Virus record (IMG/VR): IMGVR_UViG_3300047494_000258
Span: 1 to 63,334 of that record
Length of the DNA stretch: 63,334 bases
DNA from: a virus
Direction: 5' to 3' (one strand)
Below, one piece after another: positions 17,225 to 26,074 of the stretch. The stretch's first letter is position 1; each line of letters opens with the position of its first letter. Below the pieces are notes generated by a model. That model worked only from the letters and a program-made list of their open reading frames with translations, searched no databases and was not told the DNA's origin. The translations under genes and the position numbers were made by a program.

Positions 17225-17780
17225 TCCTTGAAATCCCACACATTCCAATCGAACGACCGACCACCTTGTTCGGACATGATGATGCAGGTCGCTGTCCGCA
17301 TCGCGTCATCCATTTCAAAAGCGACATCAACGGGAAAACCGTGGCGAATGAGCCAGATGCATTCCCGAAATGGCGTTGAGGTCGCTATTCTTTTACTTTG
17401 GCCTTTTTATCATCAAGCTCGGACTGATCGGCAAAGTGCTCTTCCAGCCCGTTGCGAAGCGCCAAAAAGCCATGGTCCTCGAGGCGCTGGATCAGCGCAT
17501 CAATTTCAGACTTGCGCCGCGGCGGAGGAACCGGCAGTCCGTCGATCGAGACGACGTAGATCAGCGGCAGAATCATCGACATGTAGACACGATTCTCAGC
17601 TGCCTCAGGACCCGCCGCCTCGACGATCTGAAACTGGGCGAGCAGGCCGGGCTTCTTCAGGGTGATCTGACGACCGATTGAGTCGATCACGACAACTTCT
17701 TGTGTGCTGCCCGCCATCTGAGCGCTAGGCGTCGAGGCTTGCGCTGCTGCACCGGTTGGCTTTCTGGTCAAAGTACCCAT
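17221..17780 (-). CDS. Tail assembly chaperone, -1 frameshift fusion product
   Basis: The upstream chaperone frame contains GAT AAA AAG (A-run at 17,403-17,408). A -1 shift there enters a frame open through codons for GQSKRIATSTPFRECIW...DVAFEMDDAMRTATC...WNVWDFKE and stopping at 17221, within the start of the next gene. Contractile and siphovirus tails commonly make such a G/GT pair by -1 slippage. The product would be about 187 residues. The extension otherwise sits in an uncovered 160-bp gap. The slippery heptamer (T-AAA-AAG) is not the ideal X-XXY-YYZ type. Confidence 0.75.
17385..17780 (-). CDS. Tail assembly chaperone, unshifted form
   Basis: 131 residues. It has an Ala/Thr-rich N terminus, then VVVIDSIGRQITLKKPG and a helical region with LPLIYVVSIDGLPVPPP, and ends with acidic/basic KKAKVKE. 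Position between tail tube and tape measure, the size, and the overlapping frame downstream identify it as the short form of the tail chaperone pair, which binds the tape measure during tube assembly and is absent from the virion. Confidence 0.8.
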   Translation of the reverse strand: MGTLTRKPTGAAAQASTPSAQMAGSTQEVVVIDSIGRQITLKKPGLLAQFQIVEAAGPEAAENRVYMSMILPLIYVVSIDGLPVPPPRRKSEIDALIQRLEDHGFLALRNGLEEHFADQSELDDKKAKVKE

Positions 17781-18217
17781 TAGCTAATCTTCACTTTCCG
17801 CGCCGCGTAGAACGACATCTTCTGCTCGATCTTGTTGAGCCCCTGAATCGTGCCGGCATCCTCAAGCCACAAGTCGACCTGGGTGTACTGGTACTGAGTC
17901 AGAGAACCATTCGCTTCCGTGACCGTTTCGGTGATCACGATCTGATCGGGCGGGAACCCGGCGAAGAAGTTGGCCTCTTGAGCCGCAAAGTAGTCCGTGA
18001 CGTTGCTATCGGCACGGTCATACATCAGCGAACCGGTATGACCGTTCGGTAGGTGCCGCGATCGCGTGATGCCGTCGATGCCGGCGACCTTCACGTCCGC
18101 GTACTGCGGCTTGACGTCGAACTGAACGAAGATGTTGAAGTTCAGAGGGCCGGTGAGACTGTTGATGGTCAACGTATAGTCGCGGCCAATGTTGAATTGA
18201 TTTACGCCCTGAGACAT
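17780..18217 (-). CDS. Tail tube protein
   Basis: 145 residues. VNQFNIGRDYTLTINSLTGPLNF at the N terminus and KPQYADVKVAGIDGITRSRHLPNGHTG fit the inner tube subunit of contractile tails. It immediately follows the sheath gene and precedes the chaperone pair. The C terminus (EQKMSFYAARKVKIS) has the beta-strand end expected for stacking tube rings. Confidence 0.8.
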   Translation of the reverse strand: MSQGVNQFNIGRDYTLTINSLTGPLNFNIFVQFDVKPQYADVKVAGIDGITRSRHLPNGHTGSLMYDRADSNVTDYFAAQEANFFAGFPPDQIVITETVTEANGSLTQYQYTQVDLWLEDAGTIQGLNKIEQKMSFYAARKVKIS

Positions 18218-18231
18218 TGTCAGCTCCTAGA

Positions 18232-20235
18232 TCAGAACGGTTGCGGGGTGGTATTGACGCTGACCGATGCGCCACCTTCCAGACTGATCACGAAGAACCG
18301 GACGATGCCAAGGAACTTCACCTTGACGTATGCAGCCAGGTACCCGAGCGCTACTTGCGGGCTTGGGTTGTTCGCGGCGTTGATCTGAACAGAGTACGGG
18401 GTCGTGTTCGGATTGTTCGGGTCGCCAATGAAAGGATTGCCGTTGCCCGGTTTCCAGAGATTGAGCAGGAACGACTGCATCGAGTTCTGCACCGTGGTCC
18501 GGAGCGATGGCGTTTGCGGCGCGCCGATCGAGAACCCATATGACGTCGCCAGGGTCAGCGCGATGAAGTTCGTCATCGCGGTGTAGGCTTCCGAATCCCG
18601 CGTCGCATCGCTCGAAGCGTTGTGATCGGTCTGGAATCCAAAGTAATTGCCGCCTGCAGATGGATTGGCCAGAAAGTCCAGCCGCGCCTGCGCAGCAGCA
18701 CCGAGCTCGGCATTGCTGTATGGCTGCTGGGCCACGGACCGCTGCGTGCCGATGATATTCAGCACCGGCTTGTTCAAGGTCGATTGATTCGGCGCGAGTG
18801 AGGCGCGCAGAGCCGACCAGACGGTCGCTGGGCCGAGCAGGCGTGTTACGTTGTTGACGTTGTCAGCCCAGTACACCCAGTCGCCCACCAGGACCTTCAG
18901 CCATGGCGAGTCAGCGCCGGCCGAGTTGAGAAGCGTCGAGGTCGCGGCGTATGGCGTTCCCGGTGGCGCCTGAACGCCGCAGAAAATACCCTCAGTCTGA
19001 CCAAAAGCGGCAATGGTGCCCCATGCGGTCGAATCGATGTGATCGACCAGGCAAAGCGTCTGGACGCCGGTACCACGCAGCGCATACATGCCTTTGCGCA
19101 CGTTGCCGTCGACACCGACAAGCGTCGAGCTTGCGGCGCTGGAAACTCCATCCGTGCCACCCGCCAGAACATAGGTCAGGGTGGTATTGGGGAGCACAGC
19201 AGTCAAAGTACCAATCGATGCAATGCAGATCTGTGACGGACCGCGCAGCGCGCTGTTACCGTTATTGACAGCGTTGACCAGGTTGAGCCAGATCGACGAG
19301 GAGACTGCGATCGATCCACCGGTACCGCCGCCGCCGACAATCGTTGCCGTCGCCGATGTGTAGCCGCTGCCGGGGTTCGTAATCGTGAACGTGCCGAGGC
19401 CGTAGACGATGTTGACCGTGGCGTTGATACCGACACCGGAGGTCGAGGATGGCGCGACAGGGTTGGTCGGAATCGCACCGCCGAGAACCGAGCCTGCCTG
19501 GGTAACGGTTAGAGCGGTGATTGTGCCGGCAGAGGCTGTGACCGTGAGCACCACGCCATTCGGCAGGGTGATCGTGTCACCGGTGACGTAGCCCGTACCA
19601 GCGGCGCTCACGGTGGCGGATAGTGCCTTGAGCGAAACCGATGCGGTCGCTTGTACGCCACCACTAAGTTGCGGGGCCGAAATAGTCAGCGCGGGCACAC
19701 TGGTGTAGCCCGTGCCAGCGGTCACCGTGCCTCCCGAAATGCCCTGCGCGATGTTGTCGTAGACCTCTGACGAATACCCCGGACGCGACAGAGTCAGCTT
19801 GTAGGTGCCGGACGCTTTGCCGGTGGTGATGGCTGCGCCAAGGGTATTGCCGACCGTACCAGTGTAATAACCAGTCAGAACTGCGCCTGTCACAGCGACA
19901 GTATCCAAGAGGTTAGCAGTGGCTGCAGTGTCGGTACCGTCTGTGGCACGAACCGCGCGGATATTGGCTTGGCCAAGCTGAAGCGCTAGACTGACGGCGG
20001 TCGAAAGATCAAACGATCGGTTGACCGGATTGCCCAGGTTCTGGACTTGATCCTGAGGCGAGCCAATGAGGTACGCGCTGTTCACCGGACCCCAACTGCC
20101 GACACCGACCAATCCTAGGATGTTCGTCGGGATTCCGTTGATCGAACGTGTTTGTGGCGGAACGATCTGCGTGTAAACACCAGGCGCGGTCAGCGCTGCA
20201 GTATTGAGTTGCCCGAGTTGGTAAATCGTCGTCAT
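18232..20235 (-). CDS. Contractile tail sheath protein with inserted repeat domain
   Basis: 667 residues. The N terminus (APGVYTQIVPPQTRSINGIPTNILGLVGVGSWGP) and C-terminal part (EAYTAMTNFIALTLATSYGFSIG..., GYLAAYVKVKFLGIVRFFVIS) are typical of tail sheaths. Between residues ~165 and ~310 lies an extra beta-rich insert with G-x-GYTS and GTGY motifs repeated about three times. The insert is probably surface-exposed on the sheath. It is the outer contractile layer driving the tube into the host envelope. Confidence 0.9.
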   Translation of the reverse strand: MTTIYQLGQLNTAALTAPGVYTQIVPPQTRSINGIPTNILGLVGVGSWGPVNSAYLIGSPQDQVQNLGNPVNRSFDLSTAVSLALQLGQANIRAVRATDGTDTAATANLLDTVAVTGAVLTGYYTGTVGNTLGAAITTGKASGTYKLTLSRPGYSSEVYDNIAQGISGGTVTAGTGYTSVPALTISAPQLSGGVQATASVSLKALSATVSAAGTGYVTGDTITLPNGVVLTVTASAGTITALTVTQAGSVLGGAIPTNPVAPSSTSGVGINATVNIVYGLGTFTITNPGSGYTSATATIVGGGGTGGSIAVSSSIWLNLVNAVNNGNSALRGPSQICIASIGTLTAVLPNTTLTYVLAGGTDGVSSAASSTLVGVDGNVRKGMYALRGTGVQTLCLVDHIDSTAWGTIAAFGQTEGIFCGVQAPPGTPYAATSTLLNSAGADSPWLKVLVGDWVYWADNVNNVTRLLGPATVWSALRASLAPNQSTLNKPVLNIIGTQRSVAQQPYSNAELGAAAQARLDFLANPSAGGNYFGFQTDHNASSDATRDSEAYTAMTNFIALTLATSYGFSIGAPQTPSLRTTVQNSMQSFLLNLWKPGNGNPFIGDPNNPNTTPYSVQINAANNPSPQVALGYLAAYVKVKFLGIVRFFVISLEGGASVSVNTTPQPF

Positions 20236-20247
20236 GGCCGGTTCCTG

Positions 20248-20439
20248 TTATGCAGCGATGGGCTTCTTCGAATCGGTCTTGTTGCTGACCGGAAGCTCCT
20301 GGGGTTTCCAGACGCGTCGGCAGTTGTGCTCGTTCTCGCTGTGCACTGCCTCGACTTCAGCGGGATCCGTGATTCGGTCGCCGCGCTTGTACGTCCCGAA
20401 GTCGTGAACGACAACGAGGTGGAAATGTTCTTGGCTCAA
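20248..20439 (-). CDS. Small conserved tail-region protein
   Basis: About 63 residues beginning at a TTG (20439) seven bases after AGGAG; no ATG fits. It reads HFHLVVVHDFGTYKRGDRITDPAEVEAV and ends DSKKPIAA. Similar short proteins lie just before sheath genes in Burkholderia-type phages; function unknown. The unusual start codon makes the gene easy to miss. Confidence 0.6.
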   Translation of the reverse strand: MSQEHFHLVVVHDFGTYKRGDRITDPAEVEAVHSENEHNCRRVWKPQELPVSNKTDSKKPIAA

Positions 20440-20449
20440 GGTCAAACTC

Positions 20450-21295
20450 CTATTGATTTGAGACGGACTGCACGGCGAGCGTCGTGGAGTTGAGGTTCGA
20501 TACTTGGAGATCGGTGACAACGGCGGTCTGCTGCGTTTGCGTCACCCCAAATTCGCAAAGCAAATCGATCTCTCGACGGTAGGACTGGGCCTTTTGGCCC
20601 GTGTCGTAGTCAGCTGACTTAACGACCCGCATTCGCGCAGCAGTTCCATCTGGCATGCTGAGAAAAGGCGTGTCGCCGAGGTAAGGCAGGATCCCGTTCA
20701 TCAGCGCGGCGCGCGCGACAGGCGATGGTGCGAACAACATCACCTTGAATAGTTGTTCGTACCTCCCGACTTCAAGGACCGAGGTACCAACGCCACCGAC
20801 CCGTGCCTGTGGCAGAGGTCCTGACGGCGCCATGCTGATCACCGGGCCAGAGCTGGTCGCACCTGGTAGAACCGCATTGATCAGGGTCGCCAGCGCAGCA
20901 GCAATCGAACTCAGCGTGTCTGCTGGTTGGACTGCGTACGCGAAGGCATTCGCACTTGTGACGATGACAATGTTGGTCGGCGAGAATGGGCTGGGCATTG
21001 ATCCGCCCAGAGTGATCGTCCGGTTTTGAACCGTTGCGGTGATCGTCGGCGCAGTGATTGACACCGTCTTCCATGCGTATGGGAAACGCGTCGTCTCGCG
21101 CACCGATGGTGTGCTGACAACAGAGATCTGCGCTTTTCCGCTGGCCAGATCAGCATCTAACTGGGCCGGGACAGGCCAACCCGGAAAAATGGCTGCTGCG
21201 ACGCCTTGCGCGGGTGGTAGCGATATTCCTTGCGGATAGACGTATCCGGCGATCAAACCCGCAATCGCATTTTCGACATCCGTCTGATCAGCCAT
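20450..21295 (-). CDS. Tail completion/neck-type structural protein
   Basis: 281 residues: a beta-rich N-terminal half with a LysM-like span (VQPADTLSSIAAALATLINAVLPG near 123-147) and a C-terminal half with VGRYEQLFKVMLFAPSPVARAAL and SYRREIDLLCEFGVTQT. It lies between head-tail connector genes and the sheath gene. Likely a tail terminator or neck protein; identity inferred from position. Confidence 0.6.
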   Translation of the reverse strand: MADQTDVENAIAGLIAGYVYPQGISLPPAQGVAAAIFPGWPVPAQLDADLASGKAQISVVSTPSVRETTRFPYAWKTVSITAPTITATVQNRTITLGGSMPSPFSPTNIVIVTSANAFAYAVQPADTLSSIAAALATLINAVLPGATSSGPVISMAPSGPLPQARVGGVGTSVLEVGRYEQLFKVMLFAPSPVARAALMNGILPYLGDTPFLSMPDGTAARMRVVKSADYDTGQKAQSYRREIDLLCEFGVTQTQQTAVVTDLQVSNLNSTTLAVQSVSNQ

Positions 21296-21296
21296 C

Positions 21297-21647
21297 TCAA
21301 ACCTCGAGCTTTTCGCACATCAGGTTGTGCCCGAGGAAGTTCCAATAAGCTGCAGTGACCTGGTACCGGTCGCCGAGATCGTCTGTCACCACATCGCGAT
21401 CGAGAACCACACCGAGGGCCAGTTGCGAACCCGGCACGAAGATGCGCCACACGGTTCTGGCTCTAATGTCAGCCGGCAATCCCTCTAACGGCGTTCCGGC
21501 GACACCCTTGGACTGAATCGATGCCGGAAGACCTGAGACAACCGTGGTCTCATTCGCTTGTGTCTCACCTTGGTAGCCCTGTAGCCCAACTGAGGTGGTT
21601 GTGTTGGCGCGCGTGATCGAAATCGTGCGCGGGTACAAAAGGCTCAT
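21297..21647 (-). CDS. Head-tail adaptor/stopper-type protein
   Basis: 116 residues, almost all beta strand: ISITRANTTTSVGLQGYQG, then DIRARTVWRIFVPGSQLALGVV and YQVTAAYWNFLGHNL. These features match stopper or joining proteins that seal the connector after DNA packaging. It overlaps the connector gene upstream by 4 bp. Confidence 0.6.
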   Translation of the reverse strand: MSLLYPRTISITRANTTTSVGLQGYQGETQANETTVVSGLPASIQSKGVAGTPLEGLPADIRARTVWRIFVPGSQLALGVVLDRDVVTDDLGDRYQVTAAYWNFLGHNLMCEKLEV

Positions 21648-22546
21648 ACGAAGGAATTGACCCTGAACTGCGCCAATGCATTCTTGGTGTCCGTATCAAG
21701 CAGGCTGGAGCTGAGCCGAACAATCGCGGAGTCGCCCGCCTTCAATGACTTATAGTCGCCGGCCTGCACCGAATTCATTCCAGAGGTGATCAGCGTGGCT
21801 GTCGCCTGCTTGATCGCGCTCGGAAGATTGGCATACGACCAACCCGCGACATATCGGAGCTTGACCTCGCTGTAGTACGCGAGCATCACGCCGGCCGGAA
21901 TCCATACCTGACCGGTATTGACGTCGATCGAGAGATTGGTTGGCTGAAAAAGCTCCCAAACTGGTGGGCCGCCGAACTTACTGATCGCGGCCAGCAGATT
22001 GAATTCGTTTACGTCATAGTTCGATGCGTCGCCGCGTCGTCCATACGCATACCTGCCAACGCCACATATAACGCGCATGAGCGGCGTGCGCGACAGGCCT
22101 GTGAGCGGCCGGTTTTCAGGAACGTACTTCTGTTCCTCAATCACCATGCCGTAGTCGCCCAGCGCGTTCGCCGCATGCGCATACGACACCGACTGAAGAA
22201 TCACGCCGGGATTGGTTACCGACGCGATCGTGACCGCTTCCAGTACTCCCGAATTGGCACGGTCTAGAATCAGCACGTCGCCGGTCTGCAGCATCGCTAC
22301 AGGACCTGTGAGATTCACCGGCACATTCAGTCCTGGCGCGATCGCCGAGCCGAGGCCAAAGCTGTAGATCGGCGTCTTGGCTGCCATGAAACATGGCTGA
22401 CCGCTTGCATCAGGCGTCCAGATGCAGCCCTCTGGTCGACCCAGATAGGTATCGATCAGAGTCGAGGCAAGCCCGATCTGCGCAGCCGTAGCATTTGGAA
22501 CCCCAAATGCTGCGAGATCGGTACCTGACAGGTACGCCGATGTCAC
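21644..22546 (-). CDS. Head-tail connector protein
   Basis: 300 residues. The N terminus (GVPNATAAQIGLASTLIDTYLGRPEGC) resembles the helical domain of gp6-like connectors, and the C-terminal part has ALAQFRVNSFV. A long beta insert lies between. It directly follows the capsid-proximal small gene and precedes the stopper, the usual connector order. Ends with a 4-bp overlap on the stopper gene. Confidence 0.65.
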   Translation of the reverse strand: MTSAYLSGTDLAAFGVPNATAAQIGLASTLIDTYLGRPEGCIWTPDASGQPCFMAAKTPIYSFGLGSAIAPGLNVPVNLTGPVAMLQTGDVLILDRANSGVLEAVTIASVTNPGVILQSVSYAHAANALGDYGMVIEEQKYVPENRPLTGLSRTPLMRVICGVGRYAYGRRGDASNYDVNEFNLLAAISKFGGPPVWELFQPTNLSIDVNTGQVWIPAGVMLAYYSEVKLRYVAGWSYANLPSAIKQATATLITSGMNSVQAGDYKSLKAGDSAIVRLSSSLLDTDTKNALAQFRVNSFV

Positions 22547-22797
22547 GCAACTCGCCTAAGCTTTGTCTCGATCGCCTTCAGCGGTTTGGGGAGAAGGAAC
22601 GACCAGCGGCTGGCCAAGTCATGCTCGATCATGTACTGACCGAGGTTATCGGCCACCTCGGCAACACCGTCGACGAACCAAACCTGAAACTGCTTGGCAT
22701 TTCCATTCGCGTCCACAAAGTCCGAGTTCGGAAACTCGATACCAGGACGCACAAAGATGCTCTGGCGACCTTTGGCACCAGGGTGGTAGACGCGCAT
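22543..22797 (-). CDS. Small head-proximal protein
   Basis: 84 residues from ATG 22797: MRVYHPGAKGRQSIFVRPGIEFPNS opening followed by VWFVDGVAEVADNLGQYMIEHDLA. Related short proteins are encoded directly after capsid genes in several prophages; no function known. It is separated from the capsid gene by a terminator hairpin. Confidence 0.6.
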   Translation of the reverse strand: MRVYHPGAKGRQSIFVRPGIEFPNSDFVDANGNAKQFQVWFVDGVAEVADNLGQYMIEHDLASRWSFLLPKPLKAIETKLRRVA

Positions 22798-22813
22798 GGA
22801 AATCCCCAATGTG

Positions 22814-22846
22814 AAAAGCCCCAACCGGTTTCCCGGCAGGGGCTTT
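22814..22846 (-). terminator. Hairpin after the major capsid gene
   Basis: Minus-strand stem AAAGCCCC/GGGGCTTT with an inner GC-rich extension and T-rich end, 27 bp after the capsid stop. Attenuating terminators after capsid genes raise capsid transcripts over downstream tail genes. Confidence 0.75.
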
Positions 22847-22873
22847 CGGAACTGCTTGTGTGCTAGTTGCTGC

Positions 22874-23878
22874 TTACGGGCGCTGGACGACCACGAGAGC
22901 GTGAGCGTAATTCGCACCCTTGACGATCAGGGTGTCGAACTTCAGGCCGACGAACTGGCCTGCCAAGTTGCCCACCAGACCGAGCTGGAACAGGCGTGGA
23001 TTCGGATTGTACGAATCGCCGGAAATGACCGGGATTTCGACTTCCGATTCCATGGAGATCACGCAGTAGTAGTTCTTGTTGCTTGCCGGTGGCGCCGTGA
23101 GACCGTAGGCCGAGGCGGTATCAGTCGGCATGAACGCTTCGCAGATCATCGGCAGATCGCCGCATTGCGTCGAGATCATGCTGACCGTGGTACCTGCCAC
23201 GACTTCCTTGGTCTTGAGCTCGATGTGAGCGGCCTTGGCTTCCTGGTCGATATAGTCCGCGAGCAGCGGGTTCATGAATAAGGCCGATGGCTTCACGTCG
23301 AAGGCCTGATTCGCGACCAACTGAGCCGTGGTGGTCTTGATGGCATCGATGATCGATGCACCAGGAGCCACGTACGTGATGAACGCGCCGGCCGTGAGAG
23401 CGATTTGGGGAATGAAGCCCATCCACTCCAGCGTGGTGGGTGCCGACAAGCTGGTGTCCGAACCGTTCCACAGCATTTTGGAGCGCTTCACTTCCACGGC
23501 GTTGATAACGTCGTCGACGTCCTTCGCTACCACGGAGGCGAACTGACCTTGCTGCTGGGTCACTTCTTTGTCAAACAAGGAAATGTTCGTTTGAGCGGTT
23601 ACAGCCTTGATGAAGGCAGGACGCTCAACGCGGGTCGGGCCGGTCGCTGCGGTGTTCTGCAGGTTGCGAGGATCGACTGCGGCAGCGGCAGCGATCGCCA
23701 ACTGCTCGAAGTAACGATGCGGATGGCCAGTGGCCGGTTTGGAACGAATCCGACGCAGCGCGATGGAGCCGCGACGGACAACGTCGAGAATCTCATCTTC
23801 GAAGATCGGGGTTTCGATCGCACCTGGTCCGAGGTAGTCGGCAGCCGCATCCAGGGTGACGCTTTTTGCTTCAATCAT
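22874..23878 (-). CDS. Major capsid protein
   Basis: 334 residues without a long delta domain. The E-loop-like region (KAVTAQTNISLFDKEVTQQQGQF, about 90-112), FMNPLLADYIDQEAK and the C-terminal beta strands with RLFQLGLVGNLAGQFVGLKF fit an HK97-fold shell protein. Its position after the protease/scaffold gene and before connector genes is the standard order. Followed by a hairpin terminator. Confidence 0.85.
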   Translation of the reverse strand: MIEAKSVTLDAAADYLGPGAIETPIFEDEILDVVRRGSIALRRIRSKPATGHPHRYFEQLAIAAAAAVDPRNLQNTAATGPTRVERPAFIKAVTAQTNISLFDKEVTQQQGQFASVVAKDVDDVINAVEVKRSKMLWNGSDTSLSAPTTLEWMGFIPQIALTAGAFITYVAPGASIIDAIKTTTAQLVANQAFDVKPSALFMNPLLADYIDQEAKAAHIELKTKEVVAGTTVSMISTQCGDLPMICEAFMPTDTASAYGLTAPPASNKNYYCVISMESEVEIPVISGDSYNPNPRLFQLGLVGNLAGQFVGLKFDTLIVKGANYAHALVVVQRP

Positions 23879-23905
23879 TTCAATGCTCCTGTATGGGTTG
23901 TCGAG

Positions 23906-25309
23906 TTAAGCGGCGATCAGGCCGGCGTTCGACATCTGGATCTTCACAGCGATGCGTTGCTGACGATCCATCCCTGATGCGGTCAAGCTCTTGTCCAGAT
24001 CGGCGACAGAAATCTTGCCTTCGCCATTGGCGGTGAGGCTGTATTTCTTCAAGAGGTTGGCCGCGTCAACGACGGGGCGAGTTTCGCGCGTGGGCTGCTG
24101 AGCCTGGCTGAAGCCTTTCGCCTCCAGATCGGCGACCTTGGTCTTGGCTGCTGCCAGCTCGGCTTGAACCGGCTCGAGAGCCTTCTTGACCGCGGCATCG
24201 ATCGCAGCAGTCTGGTCGACCACGACCTGGTCGCCCTTGGCGGACATGAAGTCGTGATCGCGATAGATGTGCGGTACCTTGCCCATCACGCCATCGGCTT
24301 CCATCTGATTCGCCATATGGTTCAGCACCTTCACATGGCCACGATTGGGGTCACCGCCGATACCGGCCGCTTCCATGCTCGCAGCGCAGTTGCGCAGGGT
24401 TTCGGCGTGCGGACGCACCATGTCGGCGGTCTTGCTTGCCTCTAGCTGCTTGGCTTCCATCGCGTCGACCTTCTTGACGACGCCTTCGACTGAGGCGGCC
24501 AAGGGGGCGAGCACTTCGCCAAACAGCTTCTTGATTTCTTCCGGGGTCATATCCAGCTCCTGATCGGCATTGGCTGCCAGAGAGGTTTGTTGGTACGCGG
24601 CTTTGTCCTTGTAGAGGACGGCTGCGCCAGTGAACGTGCCGCCGACGATCTGAAGCAGGTCGCCCACCATCGGAAGAGTTTGAGCCTTGATCTCGTACGA
24701 GAAACCGAGGTCCTCTTTCTCTGCCTTGATGCGCTTGCATACCTGCGGAAAGTCTGCTGCGTAGAAAAATCCTTCGATGCGAAGTTCGTCTCCGACGATC
24801 TCCGCACCAGTGATCAACCCGACCTTTTTCTGAGCGTCGTGTCCATCAAAATTGGGGGTGTAGTCGATGCCCATGCCCATCAGGCTCGGGAGCATCTGCT
24901 CTGCAACGTCTTTGGGCATGTACACGCGCTTACCGCCTGCGCCGCCCACAGCCATGTCAGATGGCTGGTTCACGAACGTCATGACGCCCTTGAAGGGCAT
25001 CCGGTTCGGATGGTCTTTCACGTCCGGCATCTCGATCGCCATTGCTGAGAGGCATGACAAGAGAGCCGAAGCGGTTACCGCTTTACTGCCGGTGTCCCAA
25101 TCCTCGGTGTCAACGTCCTGCTCTTTCGCGCGATCGAGAATGCGCGTACGAGCTTCGGAGCGATCGGCATCGGACAGACCACCGGTCCGGTCGACCATGT
25201 CCCACGCCTGGCGCGTATGCGTCGCGTCGTGGATGGGCAGCTTGCGCTTGCCCGGAACGGCGAAATCACTATCCGGCAGTGCCTTTCGCTGTTCCTTGCT
25301 GAGCGACAT
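23906..25309 (-). CDS. Prohead protease-scaffold-like protein
   Basis: 467 residues. Residues 10-60 match the DUF6582-type segment (LPDSDFAVPGKRKLPIHDATHTRQAW). A middle domain (about 85-240) with MAIEMPDVKDHPNRMPFKGVM and SYEIKAQTLPMVGDLLQIVGGTFTGAAVL resembles a prohead serine-protease fold. The C-terminal 200 residues are charged and helical, as in an internal scaffold. It precedes the capsid gene, so head maturation is the likely role; catalytic residues are not certain. Confidence 0.7.
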   Translation of the reverse strand: MSLSKEQRKALPDSDFAVPGKRKLPIHDATHTRQAWDMVDRTGGLSDADRSEARTRILDRAKEQDVDTEDWDTGSKAVTASALLSCLSAMAIEMPDVKDHPNRMPFKGVMTFVNQPSDMAVGGAGGKRVYMPKDVAEQMLPSLMGMGIDYTPNFDGHDAQKKVGLITGAEIVGDELRIEGFFYAADFPQVCKRIKAEKEDLGFSYEIKAQTLPMVGDLLQIVGGTFTGAAVLYKDKAAYQQTSLAANADQELDMTPEEIKKLFGEVLAPLAASVEGVVKKVDAMEAKQLEASKTADMVRPHAETLRNCAASMEAAGIGGDPNRGHVKVLNHMANQMEADGVMGKVPHIYRDHDFMSAKGDQVVVDQTAAIDAAVKKALEPVQAELAAAKTKVADLEAKGFSQAQQPTRETRPVVDAANLLKKYSLTANGEGKISVADLDKSLTASGMDRQQRIAVKIQMSNAGLIAA

Positions 25310-25311
25310 AA

Positions 25312-25839
25312 CTACAGCGCGGCCTTGAGTTTGGTGAGGAGAACCGCTGCCTCACCTTCGACCTTGGTCAGCGCATGGGCAGTGGCGTTGTAGACGCCTG
25401 CCATGGCCATTTCGACATTGTGCAAGGCGCCGTGAAGCTCCATGTCACCGTCCTGAAAAGCCTTGGTGGAGAGCGCCTTCAACTTGGCCAAGCTGAACCC
25501 GGCGTCGCTTTCAACCACAGTCGCGTCTTTTACCAGGTCGGCGGCGCCGGTCTCAAGTTGAGTCTGGGCCGTTTTGGCTGAGTCTTCGACCTTGGTTTCC
25601 AGATCAGAGACTTCCGTCTTGACCTTCGCCTCGGCGTCGGCTGCGTCGGTTTTGAGATCGCTCGCGACATCGCTGGCCACATTTTTCACTTCCGAGGCTG
25701 CGTCGTTCTCGAGCACTTTTGCCACGCCAGCGGCGGCGGCATCAGCCACGGTCGACAGTGTCGTGTCGGGAGTAGGCGCAGGGGCGGCTGGAGCAGGCGG
25801 CTGAGCTTGCGACTTTGAAACGTATGGAGTTTTGGCCAT
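25312..25839 (-). CDS. Helical Ala/Lys/Glu-rich virion-region protein
   Basis: 175 residues: Pro/Ala-rich N-terminal linker (about 10-28), then a long amphipathic helix with heptad-like A/V-K/D/E repeats (EVKNVASDVASDLKTD...) to residue ~110 and a second helical block. Could be a scaffold or internal head protein. No family recognised. Confidence 0.55.
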   Translation of the reverse strand: MAKTPYVSKSQAQPPAPAAPAPTPDTTLSTVADAAAAGVAKVLENDAASEVKNVASDVASDLKTDAADAEAKVKTEVSDLETKVEDSAKTAQTQLETGAADLVKDATVVESDAGFSLAKLKALSTKAFQDGDMELHGALHNVEMAMAGVYNATAHALTKVEGEAAVLLTKLKAAL

Positions 25840-25843
25840 GGTT

Positions 25844-26065
25844 TTAAGCGAGCGCCGTCAGAATGGTGTTGATCGCCGTGATGTTCGTGTCGCCAGAGTT
25901 GGCGGCTGTGAGGATGGCGTTGATGCGGTTGAGCTGCTGGATCATCTCGGCCGAGTTGACGATTGCCGACTGAATGACGCCGGTAATGTCCTCAAACGAC
26001 GCGTTTCCAGCGGTTTGCTCCGCCACGCTGACTGACAGCGCTTTGAGGTTGGTGAGAACGGTCAT
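25844..26065 (-). CDS. Small helical protein, paralogue family member A
   Basis: 73 residues, MTVLTNLKALSVSVAEQTAGN... ending SGDTNITAINTILTALA. It shares the opening M-x-VLT-x-LK, the S-E-x-I-x-x-LN core and the D-x-NI-x-x-x-N-x-I-x-x-L ending with the adjacent gene at 26,075, and more loosely with 27,774. A tandem duplication is likely. Probably a virion component given its place between head genes. Confidence 0.6.
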   Translation of the reverse strand: MTVLTNLKALSVSVAEQTAGNASFEDITGVIQSAIVNSAEMIQQLNRINAILTAANSGDTNITAINTILTALA

Positions 26066-26074
26066 GAAAAGCTC

